This document shows, in pieces, positions 9,001 to 17,513 of a DNA stretch of 24,321 nt. The stretch is from contig NW_019774458.1 of the NCBI RefSeq assembly GCF_001039355.2, forward strand, positions 348,138-372,458. Reading direction: 5' to 3'. The DNA is from Lingula anatina. Lineage: Eukaryota; Brachiopoda; Lingulata; Lingulida; Lingulidae. The position numbers were made by a program, and so were the translations under genes. Position 1 is the first letter of the stretch, and each line of letters starts with the position of its first letter. The notes under the pieces are model-generated. The model was not told the origin of the DNA. It ran no database searches and saw only the letters and a list, made by a program, of their open reading frames with translations.

Positions 9001-12000
9001 CAAACCTAAAAATATGAAAGCAACAAAAAAATGTTTTTAAGTGCGTGACAATCAAGTTGTAGTCTACAGGAACTGTCAAGACCACTTAACAAAATTTAAT
9101 GAATATTAAACACGATTTTTTTCTATTTGAACAGTGATCACTCAGGATATAATTGCGTTGGAACAAAGTTTCTTCACAGCCATTTGCTCAAAGCGAGCTG
9201 GGTGAGTATCATCATTGCAATCACATAAATAAAAACAAGGTTACATTCAATTGCTCCAATGACATTAACATCAACCTTAATTTTTAGAAGCTCTTGTTTA
9301 CTTTTTTTTGTCCATCTTTCTGACTTCTGAAACCTTAATTCCACTCTTCTTGAAGAACTTCTTCAACTGTTTCTCTTCCATATCATTTGTCAGGTTTCCA
9401 CAGAATAAGGTGATTTTCTCTGAAAACAGTCAATGTTCTGATCTTTTTAATATGCATCTCAATATCAGACACTTCATTAGCTGCTCATCCCTCTACTCCA
9501 CTGTTGCCAGGGCAATTTGCTTAATCTAATAGTCTGGAATATTCCCCAAGTTATTTCAGGACTATTAAAAATAAATGTATATATTACAAACTTTGTTACT
9601 TTACCTAATACAAGAAGTCTACTGGGTAATAATTGCTTACAAAGTCCATCATGTTCATTCTATAGACTGATTTTTTTTTTATTCCTGTATCACTTTATCA
9701 TCTTCTATTACCTTCATCCACTTTGGCTTTTTTTGTAACTGTTTCTTCCTCTGTATCTGCTTTTCTTTTCTGAGTATTTTTGGCAGGCTTTTCTTCTTCT
9801 GTAATCAAGCCAAAAATTTTTATAAGACATATCTTAAATATTTTCATGCAAATTCAGAAACATTCTCTAAGAGTAAATCATTTTGCAATTACTATATTTA
9901 AGATATGGATTTCTTTGTAAAATATTACATACCTTCATCGTCTTCTTCTTCATCATCATCATCATCTTCATCAGAACTTTCTTCTTTTGCAGCTTGTTTG
10001 GGAGCTACTGGTTTTGCTTAAAGGACAAAAGAAAATGCAATGAAAATAAGTTTTTTTATATATTCATGCAAAAGGAGATGCAAAAACTACACCTTGCCTT
10101 TAAGAACAAAATTAGGGGAAATCCAAAATAGCTAAATCTGAACTTACTTTCCTCCTCCTCCTCTTCTTCTTCTGAAGAGTCTTCTTCACTGGAGCTTTCT
10201 TTGGCAGCTGGTGTTGCCTTTTTGGCAGGAGCAGCTAATTCAAAATGGAAAACAATCTGGATGAATAACTAGTAACCTTTTGGTGTAGGCTGTCACATAA
10301 ACAGCTCCATGCAATGTGATATTATATCTGATAAACAGATTTTGTAATGTAGCTTCTACTTGTGAACACAAGGCATCACAAGTTAAAATAAATGCCATTA
10401 GATTGTAATCACCTTTTTCTTCCTCTTCCTCTGATGAAGAGTCATCGTCATCATCATCATCTTCCTCCATCTTCTGTTGGGTTGTTTTGCCATTTGCTTT
10501 GACAGGAACAGTTTCCTCTTCTGAAATGGATATAAACACATTTTAACATCATCATAAAAACTGCCATTTTCCCCCCGAATCAAAATGAAATGAACATTTT
10601 AAGTTGACAAAATGCTTTTTTTGCTTGAATTTTTAGTATTTTGATGTAAGTTTTAATGTTATGCTGTCAAGAATAATTCTACCTTCATCACTACTGCTTT
10701 CTTCACTAGATTCTTCTGCTTCATTGCCATTCTTCATAGGTGTAGCTTTCTTCGTAGGCTAAATAAATACAAATATTTTAAAACAAGTTACAAATTTTAA
10801 ATTTCTGTACACTTCTGATAAATAATCTTTTAAGAATTTAAACGTGGACGTTAAAAAAATGCTTATAATCAATTAAAGCAATTAGAAATGCAGTGTCTTA
10901 TCCATTTTAATACTTAACTAAGCCCTAAGTAATCTAAGTGCATGTACAGCAAACAATTTTTCAACCTTTGCGACTTCAACTTCCATTGCCTCCTCTTCAC
11001 TGCTGTCAGAATCATCTGATGATTCACTTTCTTGAGGTGGTGGTGGTGGTTTCACCTTTTTAACTTTCTTTGAAAGGACTTTCTGGAAACATTTAAAAAC
11101 AAGTTGCTTTAGAGGCAATATTAAGATAATGATATATTGAGTATGTCTGTGTGTTAAAACATCCATGCCCAGGTGTCTTGATACTACACACTACATACTT
11201 TCAAACCTATAAAGAATGAATTAATTAATATGGCATTATGTACTAATTACAGATACGTGTCAGACAGGTCAATAAAAGAGAACATCAAACAGTTTTCAAC
11301 AAACATTGATCTATATAACAACTTACACTTGTGATGAAATACGTTTCCATGTATGGCCAGTCTGTCGTGCATCATGGTATAAATGGCTCCACAACCATTA
11401 ACCAGTGCAGAGAAAAAAGTCCATTCATTGATTTCATCACACTACAGGTGGCGCCAGGATCACATGTGAACACCCAATCATGATTCGCATATTGCTCTGG
11501 CGCCAGAGCTGACAAACCTTACGATCCCTGCAACCTGCCAGGGAATTACATTTCACCCTGCAGCCAGCCAGGGTTATTATATACCTTTCAACATAACTAC
11601 ATCATCACCTTGCTACCTGCCAAGGTTACCCTTGCTTGCATACCCTGCATATTGGTCAGGGCTGTATAACTGAATACCCTGCAACCTGCCAGGGTAAACT
11701 GGTATTTTAACCCTGCAACCAGCCAGGATTAAATCGTATTCAAACCCTGCAACCTGCCAGGATTAAATGGTATTTAAACCCTGCAACCCGCCAGGGTTAA
11801 ATTATATTTAAACCCTGCAACCTGCCAGGGTTAAATTATATTTAAACCCTGCAACCTGCCAGGGTTACATACATACATTGCTTTTCTTTTGAATATGTCA
11901 GTCGTACATGAGAGACATATGTTCTGCTCCAACTGAAATCAAAATAAGTCAAAGTGGATTTAAAGCTATGTACTTTTATGGATCTGTGTTTGAGTTTTTA

Positions 12001-12411
12001 TTACACAATAGCCCCTTTGACATTATAACATCAGATATCATACATAAATATGAATCATATATTAAGACTGTAAATCAAGTAATGCTAAAGCTATTCAATT
12101 TTTTAAATAGCAAAACATATCTATAACTACATTACTAAAGTACAGATTAATTATAAGCCAACTATCTTTTAACTGCCAAGTTACCAAGAGTGAATTCCTT
12201 CGACCTTAAATTATTATTTAGTATGTTTTGAAAATCCTAAATGCTGTATCTCAGCAATTTTTCTATTTCCCTACCACGTGCTACAACTGAACCACGTGTT
12301 CATTACACCAGTATATAAATTTTGTGTAATGAGGAAAAAACACATGTACACATTAACAATTGTTGATTAATTTCTTACCGCTTCTTTTGCTGCTGCTTTA
12401 CTCTTTCCCAT
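6094..12411 (-). CDS. NCL: Nucleolin (15 exons, 558 aa, complete)
   Basis: Coding exons on the minus strand: 12411-12379, 11082-10966, 10758-10683, 10520-10413, 10234-10148, 10016-9933, 9798-9712, 9419-9302, 9005-8827, 8643-8514, 8346-8171, 7870-7738, 7503-7331, 6998-6912 and 6182-6094. All junctions are GT-AG and in phase. Domain order is nucleolin's: basic/acidic modules (1-170), a KRKA...KKAK likely NLS (about 180-193), RRM1 (200-269), RRM2 (302-379), RRM3 (404-477), RGG domain (482-530), then a short KKKFDDDD end. The FGYVDLENAEDLEKALEL stretch of RRM1 is almost the vertebrate nucleolin RRM1. Nucleolin binds pre-rRNA and acts in rDNA transcription, processing and assembly in the nucleolus. 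The start has a strong context (AAACCATGG). Vertebrate nucleolin has four RRMs; the counterpart of RRM3 is absent here, and this third RRM resembles vertebrate RRM4. Confidence 0.95.
6386..6691. repeat. Direct tandem duplication, about 156-bp unit, in nucleolin intron 14
   Basis: Two adjacent copies start at 6386 and 6542 with ACAAGGCAGCAAAGCTGTC and end near CAGGTAATACCAATG. They differ by a 7-bp deletion and a few substitutions, so the duplication is recent. I looked for snoRNA boxes on the minus strand and found no convincing C/D or H/ACA structure. Confidence 0.9.
6851..6880. repeat. Perfect 30-bp inverted repeat
   Basis: Arms TATGTACAGACACA and TGTGTCTGTACATA flank a 2-base centre, about 30 bases from the 5' splice site of nucleolin intron 14. 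The TGTACAGACA core also occurs in both copies of the nearby tandem duplication. The only ambiguous base of the window (N, 6825) is close by. Confidence 0.9.
7109..7200 (-). ncRNA. Second box C/D snoRNA candidate in nucleolin intron 13
   Basis: Box C ATGATGA (7191-7185) and box D CTGA (7120-7117) are enclosed by a 6-pair stem, GTGATC (7200-7195) with GGTCAC (7114-7109). The interior aligns with the intron 8 candidate (CCCAGCTC, CTTTGAGC, CTGAAGA as C'-like box, GTTCCAACGC), so the two are paralogues within one host gene. Its 3' end lies about 110 bases from the 3' splice site, similar to the other copy. Confidence 0.83.
7331..7870 (-). other. Nucleolin last RRM (exon 12 and most of exon 13)
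   Basis: RNP2 is KVLIIKNL at 404-411 and RNP1 is RGIAFLEF at about 442-449. TDRDTGKPRG and EIDGRAVKLDFA match the pattern of vertebrate RRM4 (TDRETG..KG, EIDGNKVTLDWA). Exon 13 then runs directly into the first RGG repeats. Confidence 0.9.
8022..8045. repeat. Poly(A) run of about 24 in nucleolin intron 11
   Basis: An A homopolymer on the plus strand (T run on the transcribed minus strand). No retroelement body is evident next to it. Confidence 0.8.
8171..8643 (-). other. Nucleolin RRM2 (exons 10-11)
   Basis: RNP2 is CTLFVKNL at 302-309 and RNP1 is KGFAFVQF at about 339-346. The segment GTEIDGR followed by YVGQKSK parallels vertebrate nucleolin RRM2 (GTEIDGR...YTGEKG), which supports one-to-one orthology of this domain. 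A phase-2 intron again precedes RNP1. Confidence 0.92.
8827..9419 (-). other. Nucleolin RRM1 (exons 8-9)
   Basis: RNP2 is ITLFCGNL at about residues 200-207 and RNP1 is KFGYVDLE at 237-244. The intron between them is phase 2 and hosts a box C/D snoRNA candidate. The C-terminal linker is basic (KTPKKEF, KMQKKQQ). Confidence 0.92.
9134..9224 (-). ncRNA. Box C/D snoRNA candidate in nucleolin intron 8
   Basis: On the minus strand, box C ATGATGA (9215-9209) and box D CTGA (9145-9142) are 63 bases apart. They are closed by an 8-pair stem (GTGATTGC before box C, GTGATCAC after box D, including two G-U pairs). A C'-like GTGAAGA lies between them. It is related to the candidate in intron 13, sharing CCCAGCTC, CTTTGAGC and GTTCCAACGC. 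Nucleolin introns host snoRNAs in vertebrates (U20, U23, U82), so position supports the call. Its orthology to those is not established. Confidence 0.85.
9712..11082 (-). other. Nucleolin exons 2-7: modular basic/acidic N-terminal domain
   Basis: Each exon encodes a Lys/Pro/Ala-rich start followed by an acidic-serine run, for example TKPVAPKQAAKEE then DEDDDDDEEEDDE. Exons 4-7 are 108, 87, 84 and 87 nt, all multiples of three and all flanked by phase-1 introns, so each is a symmetrical module that can be gained, lost or skipped without a frameshift. Ser residues inside acidic runs are typical CK2 sites. Exon 7 ends the domain with a bipartite basic cluster (KRKADTEEETVTKKAK) that is a likely nuclear localisation signal. 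Confidence 0.85.
11494..11509. repeat. Perfect 16-bp palindrome centred on GGCGCC
   Basis: GCTCTGGCGCCAGAGC lies in nucleolin intron 1 just before the 34-bp repeat array. A second TGGCGCCAG core lies about 50 bases to the left (near 11448). Possible element terminus or protein-binding site; nothing decides between them. Confidence 0.7.
11524..11870. repeat. Tandem array of about 10 hairpin-forming units, period near 34 bp
   Basis: Each unit has the core CCCTGCAACCTGCCAGGG, a short inverted repeat (CCCTG...CAGGG), followed by an AT-rich spacer such as TTAAATTATATTTAAA. The right-hand copies (about 11680-11870) are near-identical with a 34-bp period; left copies are diverged and irregularly spaced. 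Unit 3 has CCTTG (11608-11612) paired with CAAGG (11621-11625), keeping the stem. The array sits in nucleolin intron 1. Confidence 0.92.
12275..12298. promoter_or_regulatory. Pair of CACGTG E-boxes in nucleolin intron 1
   Basis: Two perfect CACGTG sites at 12275-12280 and 12293-12298, 18 bp apart, lie about 115-135 bp downstream of the nucleolin start codon. CACGTG is the Myc/Max site. I recall that mammalian nucleolin genes carry Myc-bound CACGTG sites in intron 1, so the position is suggestive of a conserved control element. Confidence 0.5.
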
Positions 12412-12838
12412 GGTTTCTTTGAACTGGTTTACAAGTCAATTTTTAACCAAGTATTTCGCCTTACTTATCACCTCCTGCCTGGCCTCGTGTCCTATCTTTG
12501 AGATGTGGTACAATGTCGCGTACTGAAAAGTTTCGAAGTAAAAAGAAATATGTTTTCTTTAAATCACAAATAATAATGAAATAATACTGCACGTTTATTA
12601 AATTAATAATTAAAATAAAGTATTTTTGGTTAAATTCAAGTAACTTTTATGAATAAAGTACATGCACTTATTTGTAAAACTATACATCATCTTACTAATA
12701 GCTTTTAAAATCCATTCGGACCTCTCCGGTCTTTTTCGTGTCCAGCATAACACGAGGAACTGGAACACACGTGCGACCAAATCGTACGCATTGTATTTAA
12801 TGCCGTGGCGCTTCTTTTCATCGCAGTAAAATCTAAAT
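12412..12838. promoter_or_regulatory. Bidirectional promoter between two nucleolin-family genes
   Basis: Only 427 bases separate the divergent start codons of nucleolin (12411, minus) and its paralogue (12839, plus), so both 5' UTRs and the promoter must fit here. A CACGTG E-box lies at 12768-12773. The two edges are richer in G/C and pyrimidine tracts, with an AT-rich middle (about 12550-12650). No strong TATA box is evident. Start sites are not determinable from sequence alone. Confidence 0.7.
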
Positions 12839-15255
12839 ATGACCAAGAATAAGGAAATTGCAAGAAAATCGGTATGGAGTTTATTTTTCTGATTATAAGA
12901 ACATGTAAAACATTATATTCTTTTTTCTTGTATTTAGATTTTACATGTACTTACTAATGGGTAGTAAGTACATGTAGTACTGCCACAAGTTCATTTACGT
13001 AGACCTACTGTTTTTAGTTTCTAAAACTAATGAAAAAATTGCAGAAATGTGCACCTTAGCAAAGAATGTAGTAGATGCAATACTAGATACTTCTACTAGT
13101 AATGTTACCAGTATGATGTACCATTACTGCTTTAGCCAGTGAAGGCACAGGAACCAAGGAGGTTTATCTCTTATGTTTTTCACCCACGTCAGTCATGATA
13201 AGGGGGTAAGGAAACCTTACCTCTGTTTTCCGCCTAACATTATAAGTACTTACCGAAGGTAAGGCCTCCTCCTGCCCTATATTTCAGACTCTCAAGGCTA
13301 TGAATACATCTAGAATCTGGCAAAACTATTTGTCCACCATCACTCATTGCAGTACATGTATGCATTCAAAGTGCTTTGTATAGGCTCGTGAACCAGTTTG
13401 ATGACTTTTTAGTCCTTTTACACCAGCTGTCTTGGATGAATGAAATCTCCAGACACCAGCCCCATGCATAACTTACAAACTCAATTTGTAAGTCAGTGGG
13501 GGATTTCGACTGCGGATTTTTCCCCAGTCAGGACCTCCTTGACCCCCCCCCCCCCTTTGATTTCTGGCCCCTCTTGAAATTAGAATTTTTAATAGCTGAA
13601 TCATAGTTGTAAACTGTACCAAATGGCACTGTTCGCCCTCTAAAATACCAATTTTTTCGGGACCCTTCGGATCCCACAAACCCAACGCCTAGTGTTGGTG
13701 GGGGGTCAGGTTTCGCATCCACAGACCCCCCTTCAAATAATCCTAGATCCGCCCCTGTAAGTGATGACACATTCTAGTGAAGTCTCAAGAGTTTATAAAA
13801 TTGGGTTGAATGATGCCTTACCTGCAAAGAATGTAAAGCCTAAAACTGAGACGAAACACCCCCTTCCCCCCTGATGCTTACATTTTATTTCATGCCAGTG
13901 AGGTCATGCATGCCTAACATTTTTTCAGAAGCCTGTTTTCAGTACACCACAACCTAAGAAAGTGAACAAACCCAATACAGCCAAGAATATACCTAAGTCT
14001 GCTCCACCTAAGAAAAACCAGCAAACTCCTCAAAATGTGAGAAAGAAGGGCAAGGAAGCAGCCAAGATAATACCAATCAAATTTGAGCAGGAATCTGAGG
14101 AAGAATCCGAAGAAGAAAGTTTGAGTGATGAAGAGGTTAAGACTTCACTGTAACTTCATTTGAACACTGCAGTATCAGTTTGCTTCTCTCTATGTCCCTA
14201 AGTATCATTCTAACTGAATGGATAGATGTATAGGAGGGGCCTTAATCTGATAGATAACATGAACATGATGGTTTTGTTTTCGTCTTGATTTTACTGTCAA
14301 GAGAAAGTTTCTTGTTATTAATGACAATTTTCTTTCACTTCTTGCAATAAGATTATAGTTGTAGAGTCCCAGTCAAAGAAATCCATTGCAACCATTGACC
14401 ACAGTTAAGTAAATTGTATTACCTCAGTTCTGTTTCTTACAGTTCACAAATGTATTGGAGAAAAAATTAAATAAGAAAATGAAGAATGGTAAAAAGGTAA
14501 GTGAAAGAAAACTTTTTAACAAAACTTCAGGTTTTATGTCCCGTGATGTTCATAATGATATTTTGCTGTATGATAGTGTTGTTATGTTTGAAGTTTATTA
14601 AACAGATATACCAGATGGTGTTATTTCCCCATTGAAATTTTAATAAATGATAAATGTTGACTTTTATAGTAGACAAAGGGATTTGAAGTGGTTTGTATGT
14701 TAAAATTAACCCCTTGAGACTGCAAAACTATGAAAGAGGGGATGAGTCAGTCTCTATGAGTGGAATTTATTATATATTTACAATATACTACCATTTGTAA
14801 GGATTTTATATTATACAGATATGAGAATAAAATATGGGTTTTTATATCTAGGGTCTAAATCATGAAGAAGAATCAGATGATGATGATGATGATGATGATG
14901 TTGAAGATGATGATATGGACTCTGAGGACATAGAGGAAGAAAGTGATGATGAAGATGATGATGATGAAGATGATGAAGATGAAGATGATGAAAAAGAGGA
15001 ACATGGTGATGATGAAGAAGATGATGATGAGGAAAATGAAGGTGAAGAAGATGAGGAGGAAGAGGAGGATAGTGAAGAAGAAGGCATGTATATTTCAACT
15101 GTTTTGTAGAGATAAAGATAACATACTGGTAAAAAAAATCCATTCTGTATGTTTAGTGCTTATGAATTGAAATGTCATTAGATTTGTCTAAATTTGCTAA
15201 TGTTACACAAGGTTATAATGTACTTATGTATTGATGTTAACAAGTGAGTGATCAA

Positions 15256-15294
<39 letters not shown>

Positions 15295-17466
15295 TAGTGT
15301 TTCAGTGAAGTGATTTTTGTATTTTGTGCTTATAAATATTTTGTTTGTTTGTTAATTTCTTAAGTCAAATAAAACTTTTTGAAAAAAAATTATTTTGACT
15401 GATCACCAAGTTTGGCTCAGGTATCGTAGCACATCCTAAACTATTGACTGAGTTGTTTTGAGTCTGTTTTAAACTGTCTAAATTTTGGTGTTTCAAATTA
15501 ACTAAAATAGAAAGCAAAAGTAAATAGCATCTGCTAGATGGATAATCTATTTCAGCTGAACTGGTTTATCACCCACTGATCTTTTTGTAATTTAGAAACC
15601 CAACCCCAGATTCAGAGCAAGAGAAATAAACCACAAACTGAAAAGGTCAGCATAAATGAAAAGAAAGCACAGAAGAGAACGGCAGTTGAGTCAGGTACTT
15701 ATAAATCTTTGCTTTTACAAGGTAGGATAACTACACATTTCATGTAAATCTTTAACCTGATTATATTTTAGTTACTTTTCTTTGCAATGTTTTGTCCAAA
15801 GGAGATGGCTGATGATATTTGATGTTTTGCTTTTGTATGATGCACCTTGAAATTAGTTGCCACATTTCCTTGTGTAATGAATTTGTTTTATAGAGAAACT
15901 TTGCCAGGATAATAAGATATATCGCTCTTACTATTTAACTACAAACTCAAGCATATCTGTACAAATAGCCACACCTGCATCTGTCAGCATTGTGGCCATA
16001 TACTTTTCTCTTAAAAAATTAATGGAACAATGAGTGAATTTCTATCCTCAAATTTACTCTTGGTGCTAATATACTACAGGTTAATTCCATTGAAATTGCA
16101 CTGGGAAATACAGCTGCCACAAAAAAAACATGATGTAGTTTTATTAATTTTTTTTACACATGCATTGAAAGTGTAGCAGTAGTAGTGTAGCCCTAGCAAT
16201 ATCATTTAGATATATTTCACTAGCATATGTAAACAATGTTTAAAATAAATTATAGCTGTTATCCACTAAAAAAAGTAATGCATCCTGTCAATGGCTGTTT
16301 AAGTATTCCTATATCCTGGTCATAAAATTTCAATTGTTCTTATAAATTTTAGTGGCAGATGTTAAAAAATTGGCAGGCGATGAAGAAAGATTACGTAAGT
16401 GGGTACTTACTATCGATTTAATATTAAACATATTGTTTTAAGGGTTTAGGTCAATACCATTTGTAAACAGCAATGTTTTTAGCAATATTTTACAAAAGCA
16501 GTATGTGATGTTACAACAAATTCAACCCAGTTCTCGGTATGTTTAAGGTAGATCGGTCGTTACGTAATTTGACGATTTGCGCAATTTCAGCGCATCGTCA
16601 ATCGTCTCTAACGACACTTCAGTCTGTTTTATCAATTTGAGGAAATAAAACAATTATCTATAAGATAAACACACATTATCAACCTGTCTGTAACTCTGTA
16701 TGATCAATACAGATTTTCGACAACGTTTGTCGACTATGATTCCATACGACAACTGTAGCACGTTCATAGACTTGCCCTTCAAGAAATCGTCGGAATAGCT
16801 CCTTTTCCAGTTTGAATTGGCATTAGAAAATGTATGACAGCTAAAGCTCACAAATTATGCACGTAGGTGCTATATCATGTTAAGAATAAGTATTGTAAAT
16901 TCCAATCAAAGCGGCTGCGTACATTTTGAGGTAGAACACCCTGAATGTGCTGCAAACCGTAGCTTAGATTTCGACGAAAACCGGAAGTGAGTCGTAACGC
17001 CACTCAAAATTTGGACTGAGAAATATTTCCTAGCTTATACAAATTTTCAGAAAATGGCAATACAGCTTGAAGAAAATTCACTAATCAAAATTGAAACTGT
17101 GTTATACTATACAGAAAAATTGTATACTTCTGACCTTGACTTGTCAGTGTAAACAAAGTGTACTGAACGCACCGCAAGCAAGCATGCACGTGAATGCCGC
17201 ATTTGATACTTTGTATCAGACGCTTCATTTTACTTGACAACACAGTGTTTACGATGTCACGTTCATGTTATATTCATTAATAAATAGCAACGACAATATA
17301 CTATTTTCATATGCATGAGTATTTCTCTTATTACTCTCTTCAATAATTTTGTTGTAAAGTTAATGGCTTACACCTTCTCATCAGTATGACAAATCCGAAA
17401 ATAGCGGAGTATACTCTCTTCAACTGTTAAACATAATGAAAGTTTTAAATGTACTTAGATGTCTCT

Positions 17467-17513
<47 letters not shown>

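Noticed and set aside
11494-11509. TGGCGCC palindrome as a retroviral primer-binding site
   Set aside because: No LTR, polypurine tract or gag/pol coding sequence is nearby.
11524-11870. The 34-bp array as a CRISPR array
   Set aside because: The genome is clearly eukaryotic, spacers are near-identical AT-rich sequence rather than unique, and there are no cas genes.
14811-15143. Ser- and His-rich ORFs on the minus strand opposite the acidic exon
   Set aside because: They are antisense shadows of the GAT/GAA codon tract in paralogue exon 4.
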